DNA of 38,357 nucleotides from Candidatus Peregrinibacteria bacterium (GCA_016186175.1 JACPMB010000032.1:1-38357), one strand, 5' to 3'. Shown: positions 16,027 to 24,990, counted from the stretch's first letter. The notes: generated from the letters alone by a model not told the origin. Numbers and translations: made by a program.

Positions 16027-19000
16027 CGAATTCTCTGATCTTTTTCCAGACATCTACGATCAGACGGCGCAGCTCTAGTTTTTCCGCATCCGTGACAACG
16101 AATGAGCGCGACTGTGGATCCTCGTCCCGCTCGCCGACGAATTCAAGCACGAACGCCTCCGGCTTCAGCAGCGGATCGGCGTGCTCGAGGAGCAGCGCGT
16201 AGAACGCCAGCTGCCGGAAGTATTCCCCCTCGGACGTTCGGGAGACAGCCCCCGCTTCCAGTTCGCCGCGAATGTCCAGCGCCGATTTCGTCTTCCCTGT
16301 TTTGTAATCAATCACGGTCGCACGCGCAGATGACGCAGACGCCAGATCAATGCGATCAATTTTCCCTTTGATGGGAATATCCTTAAGATGCGCTCTGTAT
16401 TCCCGCTCCACGGCGTGAAACACCGGCGATGAGCCCGCCAGGCGACGCGCGAAGTACCGCAGCAATGCGCCGGAGCCGAGCGCCAGGAGATCCTCGCGCT
16501 GCTTCCCGGTCAAGATCGTCCGCTCATACAAGTACCAGCGGAACGACTCGATTATTCCGAGCTCATCCAACGGCTTCCCTTCTTTCCAAGCCACCGCCCA
16601 GGAGCGCAACGCCCAGTGCACCGCACTGCCGTACCCCAGCCCTCGAACGGCGGACTCATCGAAGTGCTCTGGCTGGTTGAGGAGATCCACAAGCATGAAT
16701 TCCTGGGGATCACGGAGGAACCGGTTGAGAGACGTCGGCGATAGCGCGAACGTCTTGAGCCGCTCTTCCAGGTAGCCTCTCAATGCGCCATCCATCGGGC
16801 CGGCCCTCGGGCGCAGGAGGAGCGAAGAGCACGCCGGATCCTTGAGGACGCCGTTTTCTTCCGGAAGGCTGCCCATGTCGGCGAAGAAGCCTGATGGCGC
16901 GACCGTGCGGATTTTTTCTCCGACGGAGCGCTCGCGTGGGCACGTCATGATCAGTTCCTCCTTCGCGCGAGTCATTGCGACGAAGCAGACGCGCCGCTCG
17001 TCCTGGCACTGCTCAAAAGTCTTTTGCTCTTTTTCCCATCCGAAGAGGAGATCCTCGGGAATCGCGACGCCGGCAGGGCGTCTGCGCTTATCCCAGTGTC
17101 CGTCGCGGAAGTTGCTGAGTATGACTGTCCGGAATTCCAGTCCCTTGCTCTGGTGAGCCGTCATCAACCGGACGCCGGAAACGGAGAGATGCGGAAGCTC
17201 ATAGGTAAGCCGAACGGAGGAGTACGCCGGATCGTCATAGACGCCGAGATCGGCGAGGAGATCACGGAGCGTCCAGCAGCGCAGCTCCAAAGAACGACTG
17301 CGGACGTATGAGAAGAATGCATCAAGAGCGGCGGCATCCCGGGGATCCATAGCTGAATCGGTGACGGAGGACATCGTATGCACCAGCCTGCAACCTCGCA
17401 GCGCGTGCTCGACTGTCTCAAGAACCGTCCGCGAAGCGAGTTTCTGATGGAGGCCGAGCAAGAGATCGGACGCACGCATAATGGCATCACGATTGCAGAA
17501 CGGCTCGTCCGGAAGAGCCAGCAGGACATTGACCAGACATTCATCCTGCGCCCGCGCAATCGCGTGCACTCTGCCAAGATCCGCTGGATGGACGCCGAAA
17601 CAGTCGCACGCGATCGCCGCAGAAAATAAGGAGTCCGTCATGGGATGCTCGATGCCGCGCAAAATTGCGACTGCCTGCATTACGAGTGGGTGAGACAAGA
17701 GATCGTCTTTTCCGCGCATCAGTACTGGAATCCCGCGCGAACGAATCACTTCGTAGAGACCGAAAAGCTCGTTGTTCGTCTGCGTGATTACGGCGATGTC
17801 TTCTGGGGCGCTCCCCTCCCCTATGCGCTTCTCGACCAGATCGGCTATCAGCCACGGCTCCGCCACGTCGCTGGCAGCCAGCAGCAGACGCGGCTGTGCG
17901 CCGCGGCGATCGGATGCCGCCGTGAGAAATTTCTGCAATCCCGTGATACTGCCCACCAGCCTCTCCTCGTTCTTCTCGATGAGAGATCGGGCGGCATCAA
18001 GGATTTGCTGAGTCGAACGGTAGCTCACTGTGAGTGGGATCACGGGAGCATCGGGGAATCTCCGGTGAAACGACAGCATGTTCTGGAGATTGGCCCCCTG
18101 GAAACGATAGATCGCCTGATCGTCATCGCCAACGACGAAAATATTCGGCTCGTTGGGGAGGCCTTCATGCGTCGTCAGGAGTTCGATGAGCCGGTACTGC
18201 GATCCGTTGGTGTCCTGAAACTCGTCGGCGAGCATGTACTGGAACCGTTCTTGCAGACTCTGGAGAAGCCACTGTTCTTCCTCAAGCGCCCGAATGACAT
18301 GGATGATGGAGTCATCGTAATCGTAGCGCCTGGTCCGCTCCATCATCGCCTGATACTCTCCGAAAAGCGTGACGAAGTCGCGGAACCTGGCTGCGGAGAG
18401 AAGATTCTTCTCGTGTATTCCGGTACCCGTCTTGCTCTTTTTCTGCATCTTCGCTTCGTACTTGTCAGCGGCGCTCTGAAGATCACGGAGGGACTTACCT
18501 TCCCGCTTTACCTGGCTGATCCTGCCTAGAATCTCGACAGTTCTATAATATGGATTTTTCGGATTTAGAAGTTTCATCTGCGAAGAAAAACGATCAATAA
18601 TTGTGTTCATTTCACGGATTTTCTCGATGTCGGATATTTGCTCACTCGCAGACCATTCGTCGAAAATGATCGCGTTCTCCTCGATGACAGCCTGTGCGAA
18701 GGCGTGAATCGTCGAGACGCGGACCCCGTACGCGTCGGAGCCGATGAGAAGTCTAAGACGCTCGCGCATCGCCGTCGCGCCGCTAACCGAAAAGGTCAGG
18801 CATAAGATGTTGCCGGGACGCATATGCGTCTTACACAGAATGTTGGCCACCCGCAAAGAGAGCACCTGCGTCTTCCCGGTTCCAGGCCCGGCGACGACCA
18901 TCACGGGGCCTTCGATCGTGTCCACCGCTTGCTTCTGCATTTGATCAAGCTTGGCGTATTCGCTGTCAAAAACAGTGGTTTTGCCTCTTACGCGCGGTTT

Positions 19001-19036
19001 CGAATTCATTACTGCCGTCAAATCGGATTTAATCAT
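16010..19036 (-). CDS. UvrD/Rep-family DNA helicase fused to a PD-(D/E)XK nuclease
   Basis: A 1008-residue SF1A helicase with an added nuclease, like single-chain AddA/RecB-type repair enzymes. The helicase motifs are Walker A AGPGTGKT (residues 49-56), Walker B LADEFQDTNGSQYR, motif III VGDDDQAIYRFQGA, motif V MTAHQSKGLEFRTVIL and motif VI VAMTRAKEEL. After residue about 780 comes a RecB-like nuclease domain: GKIDRIDL, then VIDYKTGKTK, the Asp...Asp-x-Lys catalytic pattern. It probably processes double-strand breaks or acts as a PcrA/UvrD-like repair motor; no AddB or RecC partner is in view. Start MIKSDLT at 19036 has the -10 TACGAT 6 bases upstream. Confidence 0.92.
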   Translation of the reverse strand: MIKSDLTAVMNSKPRVRGKTTVFDSEYAKLDQMQKQAVDTIEGPVMVVAGPGTGKTQVLSLRVANILCKTHMRPGNILCLTFSVSGATAMRERLRLLIGSDAYGVRVSTIHAFAQAVIEENAIIFDEWSASEQISDIEKIREMNTIIDRFSSQMKLLNPKNPYYRTVEILGRISQVKREGKSLRDLQSAADKYEAKMQKKSKTGTGIHEKNLLSAARFRDFVTLFGEYQAMMERTRRYDYDDSIIHVIRALEEEQWLLQSLQERFQYMLADEFQDTNGSQYRLIELLTTHEGLPNEPNIFVVGDDDQAIYRFQGANLQNMLSFHRRFPDAPVIPLTVSYRSTQQILDAARSLIEKNEERLVGSITGLQKFLTAASDRRGAQPRLLLAASDVAEPWLIADLVEKRIGEGSAPEDIAVITQTNNELFGLYEVIRSRGIPVLMRGKDDLLSHPLVMQAVAILRGIEHPMTDSLFSAAIACDCFGVHPADLGRVHAIARAQDECLVNVLLALPDEPFCNRDAIMRASDLLLGLHQKLASRTVLETVEHALRGCRLVHTMSSVTDSAMDPRDAAALDAFFSYVRSRSLELRCWTLRDLLADLGVYDDPAYSSVRLTYELPHLSVSGVRLMTAHQSKGLEFRTVILSNFRDGHWDKRRRPAGVAIPEDLLFGWEKEQKTFEQCQDERRVCFVAMTRAKEELIMTCPRERSVGEKIRTVAPSGFFADMGSLPEENGVLKDPACSSLLLRPRAGPMDGALRGYLEERLKTFALSPTSLNRFLRDPQEFMLVDLLNQPEHFDESAVRGLGYGSAVHWALRSWAVAWKEGKPLDELGIIESFRWYLYERTILTGKQREDLLALGSGALLRYFARRLAGSSPVFHAVEREYRAHLKDIPIKGKIDRIDLASASSARATVIDYKTGKTKSALDIRGELEAGAVSRTSEGEYFRQLAFYALLLEHADPLLKPEAFVLEFVGERDEDPQSRSFVVTDAEKLELRRLIVDVWKKIREFDFSPL

Positions 19037-19042
19037 GCACTG

Positions 19043-19048
19043 ATCGTA
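19043..19048 (-). promoter_or_regulatory. -10 box, leaderless promoter of the helicase gene
   Basis: TACGAT on the minus strand ends 6 bases before the ATG at 19036. It lies in the 35-base gap after rpoD. Confidence 0.55.
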
Positions 19049-19071
19049 TCATGTTGGATATATCTGGCATG

Positions 19072-20550
19072 CTAATGGAATTCTTTGGCGCAGTGATCGC
19101 ACTTTTCCACAGCTTCGCCCGCGATTGTAAGTTCCACCAGTTGTCCTATGCCGCATTGCGGGCATGGCTTTCCATGCAGCGCAGTGACGAGAGAAAACCC
19201 GACGCGCTTGGGCGAGCCTCCGTGCTCGCGAATGGTCAGCGAACGCGGATGATCGCGCATTTTTTGAAGGACTTTGGCTTCAATCTGGCGTATGCGCTCA
19301 CGCGTGACACCGAACTCTTTGCCAACCTCTTCCAGCGTGTGCCCTATGCCGTCCTTCAGTCCGAAGCGCATCTCGATGATCTTTCGTTCGCGCGGCGTAA
19401 GGAAATCAAGCATCGCATGAACGTTTTCCTTGCGAAGCTGACGGTTGGTGGCCTCGAAAGGATTGATCGCCTCTTCGTCCTCGATGAAGTCGCCGAGTTT
19501 GCTGTCTTCTTCGGACCCGACCGGAGATTCCAACGAGATGATGTCCTGACTGATTTTCTGGATGTGCGCCACTTTTTTGATGTCCATTTCCATCTCGACC
19601 GCCAGCTCTTCCAGCGTGGGCTCGCGCCCTAGTTCCTGGACAAGCCTGCGCTGAGTGTGCGTGAGTTTGTTGATCGTCTCCACCATGTGCACCGGAATGC
19701 GTATCGTCCTGGCCTGGTCAGCGATGGCGCGCGTGATCGCCTGGCGTATCCACCATGTCGCATACGTGCTGAACTTAAAACCTCTCTCCGGATCGAATTT
19801 CTCGACAGCCCGAAATAGTCCTATGTTTCCCTCCTGGATAAGGTCAAGGAATGACAGGCCGCGACCTATGTATTTTTTCGCTATGCTGACAACAAGCCGC
19901 AGATTGGCTTCGGCCAGCTGTTGCTTGGCGCCAGCATCCCCCTTGAGTATCCGGCGCGCCAATTCAACTTCCTTGCGACCGTCAATGAGCGGGACACGGC
20001 CTATTTCGGAAAGATACATGCGGACCGAATCGTTGCTTATTTCGAGCAAGTCTATCTCGCGCTCCTTGCGCTTCTTTTTGCGCTCTTCCTCGCTCAAATC
20101 CTTGTCACTGTCCACTGCGATGCCAGCTGTTGCGATCATTCGTACCGCTGCATCATCCACGTCCTCGCCGACCACCTCCACTTTCTCGTCGCCATCTGCT
20201 TCCTCTTTTTCATCGTCGTCTTCTTTGTCATCCTCTGCGCTGGCTGTCACGACCTCGGTCAGATCCTCTATGGGCTCGGGGATTTCCAGACTCGAGGCGC
20301 GGCCCTTCTTGTCCCAAATCAGCGAGTCTTTCACGTCAATCACCTGGATTCCCAAGTCAACAAACAGAGTGTATATCTCGTCCAGCATATCTACGTTTTC
20401 TTCGGCATTCGGAACCGCAGATATGATCTCCTGATGCGTGACGTAACGCTGTTCCCTGCCCTTTTTTATCAGGTGCTTCACCTGCTCGGGAAATTTTTTC
20501 AGGTCGTCGTCGGTGGGCTGGACGATGAATTTACGGGGGTGCGAGGCCAT
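19072..20550 (-). CDS. rpoD: primary sigma factor RpoD with C-terminal zinc ribbon
   Basis: The 492-residue housekeeping sigma-70. It has region 1.1-like sequence ([24 protein letters not shown]), a long acidic insert (about residues 95-150), then region 1.2 ([15 protein letters not shown]). Region 2 carries the -10-binding motif ([35 protein letters not shown]). Region 3 and region 4 follow, with [11 protein letters not shown] and the helix-turn-helix [20 protein letters not shown]. Unlike ordinary RpoD, which ends shortly after region 4.2, this protein continues about 50 residues into CPQC-x17-CDHC (Cys463, 466, 484, 487), a zinc-ribbon pattern. It sits after dnaG on the same strand, the classic dnaG-rpoD neighbourhood. 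Confidence 0.95.
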   Translation of the reverse strand: MASHPRKFIVQPTDDDLKKFPEQVKHLIKKGREQRYVTHQEIISAVPNAEENVDMLDEIYTLFVDLGIQVIDVKDSLIWDKKGRASSLEIPEPIEDLTEVVTASAEDDKEDDDEKEEADGDEKVEVVGEDVDDAAVRMIATAGIAVDSDKDLSEEERKKKRKEREIDLLEISNDSVRMYLSEIGRVPLIDGRKEVELARRILKGDAGAKQQLAEANLRLVVSIAKKYIGRGLSFLDLIQEGNIGLFRAVEKFDPERGFKFSTYATWWIRQAITRAIADQARTIRIPVHMVETINKLTHTQRRLVQELGREPTLEELAVEMEMDIKKVAHIQKISQDIISLESPVGSEEDSKLGDFIEDEEAINPFEATNRQLRKENVHAMLDFLTPRERKIIEMRFGLKDGIGHTLEEVGKEFGVTRERIRQIEAKVLQKMRDHPRSLTIREHGGSPKRVGFSLVTALHGKPCPQCGIGQLVELTIAGEAVEKCDHCAKEFH

Positions 20551-20563
20551 ATCAGTAGGCGGA

Positions 20564-20569
20564 ACAGTA
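20564..20569 (-). promoter_or_regulatory. rpoD -10-like box
   Basis: TACTGT on the minus strand ends 13 bases before the ATG at 20550, giving a leader of about 7 bases. Located in the 53-base dnaG-rpoD gap. Confidence 0.35.
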
Positions 20570-20603
20570 AATCAGGTTTTGGCTACAAAGAGCAAGTTGG
20601 ATA

Positions 20604-22352
20604 TCAGTTGGCCATCTTCATCAGCTTGAGTACTTGCTGATACTGATTTTGAAGCTGCACTTCTTCGGACACTTTCCCGTCGCGCCGCGCCACAACCAGC
20701 CGGAGTGTGATTTCCTCTTGCTTCGCGCGGAGACTTTCGCGGTTGGCACGGCGGCAATGCTTGCGTATCTCGCGCGCGGCGAGTGTTTCTGACCAGTCGT
20801 TGAACTGGTGCTGCTCGCAGTAAAGAGACAGGACCGCGACGCGCTCTCTGTGTTCGGGCGGCAGAGGCAGATTCTCCGGTTTTGACTCACTTTGCAGAGA
20901 CATTGCGCGGAGCGCCGAAAAAAGAGCGGCAGCCATACCCTCTTCCGGAGGAATGAGTTCCGGCAGAATATGCAGCAGCGAAGGATAACACAAAAACAAG
21001 CCGAGGGTTATCTCCAGCGTCGTGAAAAGATCGCGGGAATCGGTTACAGGGGGAACGTCGGCCGCGCGAAGCAAGTGTGGTTCTTGCGCGGCGCGCTTGA
21101 AATCCGCTTCCAGCGCAGTTTCGGTCGTGCCAAACACGCCGGCGGCCTTCGACAGATAGTCCTTTCGTTCCACTGACGATGAAAGTGCTCCGAATAGAAC
21201 GAGCAAACGTCGCAGCGCCGTTTTTCGCGGCAACGCCGAGGCGAGATCCTGGCCTCGCAAATGCGCCAGGACGGCGTCCAGATATGGAATCGCGGATGTT
21301 GAGAGCAAATGGCCAAGCAGGGCGGGATCGGCAGCGAGCGTTTCGGATGGATCTTTTTCTGGCAGCACGACAGTCTCGACGTGTATTCCCTCCTTACTGA
21401 GCAACAGAAAAGCCCGCTCCGTCGCATCTTGCCCGGCCCTGTCGCTATCCAGGCACAGGGTTACGCTGCCGGCATACCGCCTGAGAAGCTTTACGTGATC
21501 GGCGGTGAGGGCCGTGCCGCATGTGGCGACGGCATTGGAGGCTCCGATGCGGTGACACGCCAAAACATCGAAATACCCTTCGACTAAAAGAGCTTTGCCG
21601 CTTTCTCGTATGGCGTCCTTCGCGTGATGCATGCCGTAGAGAATGCCGCTCTTGTGGAACAGAATGCCGTCACTTGAGTTGATATACTTGGCATCATCGT
21701 CCGCCAGAGTACGCCCGCCGAATCCTACAAGACCGCCCTGCGCATCGTGAATCGGAAACATCAGGCGGTTCCGAAACCTGTCGTATATCTTTTCCTCCCT
21801 GATCTCTTTTTGAATCCCGAGCCCCGCCGCCATTATCTCTTTGCGGCTGAAATCCTGCCTGAGCAGGCTTTCGTATGTCGCGGAAAATGAATCAGGCGCG
21901 ACGCCTATCTCAAACTGTCCGACTTGTTCCTCCGTCACTCCTCGTTTGCGCAAATACTCAAGCGCATTTGGGGAATTCTGCAAATGTTCGCGATATAGAC
22001 TGAGTGCCGCGCGTGCACATTCCCTCGCACGATCCTTTTCGCTTTTTTTTGGAGCCTGCGGCGAGCCATAGCGCTCTTCAAGTTTGACTCCGGCCTTTTC
22101 CGCGAGCTCACGGAGTGCCTGCGGAAAGTCGCAACCCTCGATCTTCTGGTAGAAGCTGAAGATATCTCCGCCCGATCGGCACGCGAAGCAGTACGCGATG
22201 CCTTTGTCCGGTGAAACCAGCATGCTTGGGTGGCTGTCGTTATGAAACGGGCACAGACACGCGAAATTCCTACCTTTTTTAATCAATTGGCAGTACTGGG
22301 CGACCAGTTGCTCGATCGGAAGCCGCATCTTGATTTCTGCCACTGCATCCAT
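20604..22352 (-). CDS. dnaG: DNA primase DnaG
   Basis: A 582-residue primase that lays RNA primers for replication. The N-terminal zinc domain has the CHC2 ligands Cys34, His37, Cys55 and Cys58 (CLCPFHND, YCFACRSGGD). The catalytic core contains EERYGSPQ, IYDRFRNRLMFPIHDAQG and GFGGRTLADDDAKYINSSD. The TOPRIM motifs are LLVEGYFDVLACH and LCLDSDRAGQDA. The C-terminal third (about 385-582) is the divergent helicase-binding domain. The ATG at 22352 lies 9 bases after a consensus TATAAT. It is followed by rpoD, the conserved macromolecular-synthesis pairing. Confidence 0.96.
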   Translation of the reverse strand: MDAVAEIKMRLPIEQLVAQYCQLIKKGRNFACLCPFHNDSHPSMLVSPDKGIAYCFACRSGGDIFSFYQKIEGCDFPQALRELAEKAGVKLEERYGSPQAPKKSEKDRARECARAALSLYREHLQNSPNALEYLRKRGVTEEQVGQFEIGVAPDSFSATYESLLRQDFSRKEIMAAGLGIQKEIREEKIYDRFRNRLMFPIHDAQGGLVGFGGRTLADDDAKYINSSDGILFHKSGILYGMHHAKDAIRESGKALLVEGYFDVLACHRIGASNAVATCGTALTADHVKLLRRYAGSVTLCLDSDRAGQDATERAFLLLSKEGIHVETVVLPEKDPSETLAADPALLGHLLSTSAIPYLDAVLAHLRGQDLASALPRKTALRRLLVLFGALSSSVERKDYLSKAAGVFGTTETALEADFKRAAQEPHLLRAADVPPVTDSRDLFTTLEITLGLFLCYPSLLHILPELIPPEEGMAAALFSALRAMSLQSESKPENLPLPPEHRERVAVLSLYCEQHQFNDWSETLAAREIRKHCRRANRESLRAKQEEITLRLVVARRDGKVSEEVQLQNQYQQVLKLMKMAN

Positions 22353-22361
22353 TGGAACGAG

Positions 22362-22367
22362 ATTATA
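22362..22367 (-). promoter_or_regulatory. dnaG -10 box
   Basis: Consensus TATAAT on the minus strand ends 9 bases before the ATG at 22352, so the leader is at most about 3 bases. Confidence 0.6.
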
Positions 22368-22436
22368 GGCGACAAAGAAGGCAAAGAGTATAAAGATGAA
22401 ACCACCTCATTTGTCGCTTCTGCCCTTTTTGCCCAA

Positions 22437-23999
22437 TTACGATTTCGCCACGAGCCACCGCGGCAGCCGATTCCTCAGCATGCCGTCTTTGGCCAGGCTG
22501 CTGCCGGCTGGCATGCCCCGGAAGAGGAGGATGGGATCGCCGCGCAAATCAGCCAGGCACGGAATGTCTTTTCCATCGAGCAGCGCGTTCAATTCGGACT
22601 CGGAAATTTCGAGGATATTCCTGGATGCCTCATGTCCGCGCAGCGTGATGAGTTCCTGACTGAGGCGAATCCGGCCAGGATCGAGCCTGCGCGCGAACGG
22701 GAGGCCGAGCGAGTAATCCTGAACGGGAAGACGGAACTCCGCGACGTCCTGCGTCGAAAGCAAAACTTGATCGCTCCGCAGTAAGAGCCGATCACCTTCA
22801 TGGAGAAAACTGGCGCCATACATCTCCTCGCAGATTTTCCCGATGTCTTTTTGCCGCGCTGGAGGGAGCAGCTCTTCTTGGAAACGGACTGGAAGAAGTT
22901 TTTCCGGATGTTTGGTTGGCGCGACTTTCTTCAAAACGGCGCAGAAGAAGCCTTCGGTGTCGTAGATTTGCGGCCAGAGACGGAGGAACGGAAAGTGGAA
23001 AGTGGAAAGTGGAAAGTGCTTTTTTTGGACCAACAGAGAATCTGCGACCGCATGTTCAAGAGCTTCGCTTTCCGTTTTCCACTTTCCCTGCCCAGTCCTG
23101 CCTTGTCGGCAGACAGGCGGCAGGCGGGCACTTTCCACTCGTCCATCGACCACTTCCACCTGTCCCGCAAACTTCTTCAGAACAGAAATCACCACATCTT
23201 CATTCTCTTCAGGAGTAAGCGTGCATGTGGAGTACACGATCCTTCCGCCTACCTTGCAGGCATGCACGGCGGCTGCCAAAAGCTCCCGTTGGAGCCGGGC
23301 CATCTTCCCGATGTTCTCCTGGCCGCAGTACAGGAGGGCGTCGGAGTCCTTGCGCGAGGTCCCCTGCGCTGTGCACGGCGCGTCACACAGCACCCGGTCG
23401 AAGCGCTCGGTCATGTGTTTGGCGAACCACTGCCCGACCTTTTTCGTAACAATGTAATTGGTGACTCCGCATCTATGGAGGGAGCTCTTGAGCGTCCAGA
23501 GGCGTTTTTCTTGAACGTCATTGCCTACGATGACGCCCTTGCCTTTCATGGCCGCCGCGATCTGAGTCGTCTTGCTCCCCGGCGCCGCGCTCATGTCCAG
23601 GATAGTTTCTCCTGGCTGCGGATCGAGCAACGCCGCCGGCAGCATGCTCGCCGCCTCCTGCATGTAGGTGTGGCCGAGAAGGTGGAGGAGATCCTTACCC
23701 AGAGCGACGGAGTGATCCTCTCTTTCGATGAAGAAACCCTCGGGACACCACGGAACCGGACGCAGCTGCCACCCCCTCTCCTGCGCCCACGCTGTGAAGC
23801 GATACGTCGAACTCTTGAGCGTATTCACGCGAAGCGATTTGCGCAGCGGCCTGGTGCTTGCAGCCTTGAGTGCGGCAAGGTCGGTGAAAGCGCCATAGCG
23901 ATCGAGAGCGCCTAGCGACGGTCCGGAGAGTCCGGTCGGACTGGAAGCCGAAAGGCTGAGAGTTCTGAGTTGCGCCGGATGATCGTAGGGATTGAGCAT
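22437..23999 (-). CDS. RsmB/RsmF-type rRNA (cytosine-C5) methyltransferase with repeat-derived insert
   Basis: A 520-residue NOL1/NOP2/Sun-family enzyme that methylates cytosine C5 in ribosomal RNA using SAM. The SAM-binding motif is LDMSAAPGSKTTQIA. The catalytic cysteines are in DAPCTAQGTSRKDSD and YSTCTLTPEENED. RLWPQIYDTEGFFCAVLKK closes the fold. The C-terminus (about 380-520) is a PUA-like RNA-binding region as in RsmF, with LRGDPILLFRGMPAGSS. Between the TCTL motif and RLWP lies an odd stretch of about 50 residues containing HFPLSTFHFPF and ARLPPVCRQGRTGQGK. It is translated from heptamer repeats and a GC-rich palindromic repeat (22990-23138), all in frame. Relatives have a short variable loop here. 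The exact rRNA target cannot be assigned. Confidence 0.9.
   Translation of the reverse strand: MLNPYDHPAQLRTLSLSASSPTGLSGPSLGALDRYGAFTDLAALKAASTRPLRKSLRVNTLKSSTYRFTAWAQERGWQLRPVPWCPEGFFIEREDHSVALGKDLLHLLGHTYMQEAASMLPAALLDPQPGETILDMSAAPGSKTTQIAAAMKGKGVIVGNDVQEKRLWTLKSSLHRCGVTNYIVTKKVGQWFAKHMTERFDRVLCDAPCTAQGTSRKDSDALLYCGQENIGKMARLQRELLAAAVHACKVGGRIVYSTCTLTPEENEDVVISVLKKFAGQVEVVDGRVESARLPPVCRQGRTGQGKWKTESEALEHAVADSLLVQKKHFPLSTFHFPFLRLWPQIYDTEGFFCAVLKKVAPTKHPEKLLPVRFQEELLPPARQKDIGKICEEMYGASFLHEGDRLLLRSDQVLLSTQDVAEFRLPVQDYSLGLPFARRLDPGRIRLSQELITLRGHEASRNILEISESELNALLDGKDIPCLADLRGDPILLFRGMPAGSSLAKDGMLRNRLPRWLVAKS
22990..23138. repeat. heptamer foldback element inside the rRNA methyltransferase gene
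   Basis: GGAAAGT is repeated four times in tandem (22990-23017). About 50 bases on come degenerate complementary heptamers CTTTCCG, TTTTCCA, CTTTCCC (23068-23088), and a last copy CACTTTCCAC at 23129-23138. Left and right arrays can pair as a long hairpin. A GC-rich repeat sits between the last two arrays. Confidence 0.75.
23097..23129. repeat. GC-rich palindromic dispersed repeat (CTGCC...GGCAG type)
   Basis: CCTGCCTTGTCGGCAGACAG followed by two GGCAGGCGG-like words contains overlapping inverted CTGCC/GGCAG units. It looks like a REP-type dispersed repeat and is read through in frame by the methyltransferase gene. Confidence 0.45.
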
Positions 24000-24058
24000 C
24001 GGTGGTACATCAACTGATTGACAAACAGCCGCTTCCGGGTTAGGCTCACTATGCCCAT

Positions 24059-24064
24059 CATAAT
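24059..24064 (+). promoter_or_regulatory. -10 box, leaderless promoter of a small frameshifted gene
   Basis: CATAAT ends 6 bases before ATG 24071, which supports the reality of this small reading frame. Confidence 0.45.
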
Positions 24065-24070
24065 CGCCTC

Positions 24071-24281
24071 ATGACTTTCACGCATTCAGAGCACAACGAC
24101 AAAACTACCATTGAGGAAATGCTCGATGTGTTGGAAATCCGTATGCAACAGTTAGCAGCCGCAACGCAAACCATGCCTCCCCGGGACTGTGGCGTACGCG
24201 TTAAGCTCCTATAAGGCCATCCTAGATACACTTCTTGGACAAATAAAAGCATTATGCGAAGCAAATACTGAAACAAAATAA
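24071..24281 (+). pseudogene. small helical protein gene with a 1-base frameshift in a C run
   Basis: ATG 24071 opens a frame reading MTFTHSEHNDKTTIEEMLDV and continuing through QQLAAATQTMPPRDCG to an early TAA. If one C is removed from the CCCC run at about 24180, the frame becomes ...MPPGTVAYALSSYKAILDTLLGQIKALCEAN and ends at TAA 24281, a coherent helical protein of about 69 residues. The gene has a -10 box at the standard spacing and is followed directly by the next promoter. The frameshift may be a real mutation, a phase-variable C run or a sequencing error. I do not recognise the family. Confidence 0.5.
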
Positions 24282-24298
24282 TTGACATATATTGTCAA
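24282..24298 (+). promoter_or_regulatory. operator-like inverted repeat over a leaderless promoter
   Basis: TTGACA (24282-24287) and TGTCAA (24293-24298) form an inverted repeat with a 5-base TATAT centre. The -10 TATATT (24288-24293) lies within it and ends 7 bases before ATG 24301. A dimeric repressor bound here would cover the polymerase site. Note that TTGACA here is too close to the -10 to act as a normal -35. Confidence 0.5.
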
Positions 24299-24300
24299 AT

Positions 24301-24960
24301 ATGTACACTGCCGAGGTTATGGTCCGCGCACATGCCACGCCCGACGATGTGAAGGCGTTCCAAATAGAGCAGCAGAAAGAAATCCGTGCGCATTGGTTGT
24401 ACTGCGACAATAGCCAACTTGGAAAAGCATTGCGAGGGGAATACCTGTCTCTCCGGGCGCACAGGAAAGAAGTCGTAGGATTCGCGGCGCAGGAAATTGG
24501 CGCATTGGAAGATGTCGTCCGTCTCGAAACCGACATCTCGATCAGGAAGAATGCACTGGCGGAATCCGGCGTAGATCCGCGCGACGACAGGTTGCTACAG
24601 GAGCTCATGGCGAGATTGAAAGTGGCAGGCAGAGCATGTGCGCTTAAAGCCCTCGATCACCCGACCGTTCAACGGGTGATGGAGTACACACATATCCGAA
24701 TGCAGGAAATAAGATCACTGTTCGTGCAGAAGCAAAACAAATGTCAAGAGATCCAGGCTGACAGTCAAGAAATTGCCGGGGAGAGAGCTTCGACGCGGTC
24801 ATTGCTGCATCTGTACGATCACATCAGAACGAGCGTGAACGCTGGTGCCAAGTACGTCCGCGAAGAACGATCGTCCGTTCCGCGAAATCATGACCATCTC
24901 TACTCATCCGTCTCGCCCACAATCAAGCCTTCTATCGGCGGGGCACCCGAGCCGCTTTGA
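24301..24960 (+). CDS. hypothetical helical protein
   Basis: A 219-residue soluble protein I do not recognise. It is almost entirely helical and charged, with possible coiled-coil segments (DDVKAFQIEQQKEIRAHW, LEDVVRLETDISIRKNA, VQKQNKCQEIQADSQEIAGE) and a polar, disordered-looking C-terminus (SSVSPTIKPSIGGAPEPL). No signal peptide or membrane helix is seen. The start at 24301 is favoured by the -10 TATATT; a TTG at 24292 would lie within the promoter. It sits behind an operator-like inverted repeat and beside a small frameshifted gene, so it may belong to an accessory or regulatory module. It converges with leuS with a 30-base gap. Confidence 0.7.
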   Translation: MYTAEVMVRAHATPDDVKAFQIEQQKEIRAHWLYCDNSQLGKALRGEYLSLRAHRKEVVGFAAQEIGALEDVVRLETDISIRKNALAESGVDPRDDRLLQELMARLKVAGRACALKALDHPTVQRVMEYTHIRMQEIRSLFVQKQNKCQEIQADSQEIAGERASTRSLLHLYDHIRTSVNAGAKYVREERSSVPRNHDHLYSSVSPTIKPSIGGAPEPL

Positions 24961-24990
24961 GAACAGCAGATATGCGGCTTTCCTGAGAGT

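Noticed and set aside
17645-18529. A 294-codon plus-strand frame.
   Set aside because: Antisense to the UvrD-like helicase motifs; no recognisable protein features.
22990-23017. A CRISPR array or CRISPR-like tandem repeat.
   Set aside because: The repeats are contiguous 7-mers without spacers and lie inside a protein-coding gene.
22800-23915. A 371-codon plus-strand frame.
   Set aside because: Antisense to the rRNA methyltransferase with its intact catalytic motifs; no domain or start signal is visible.
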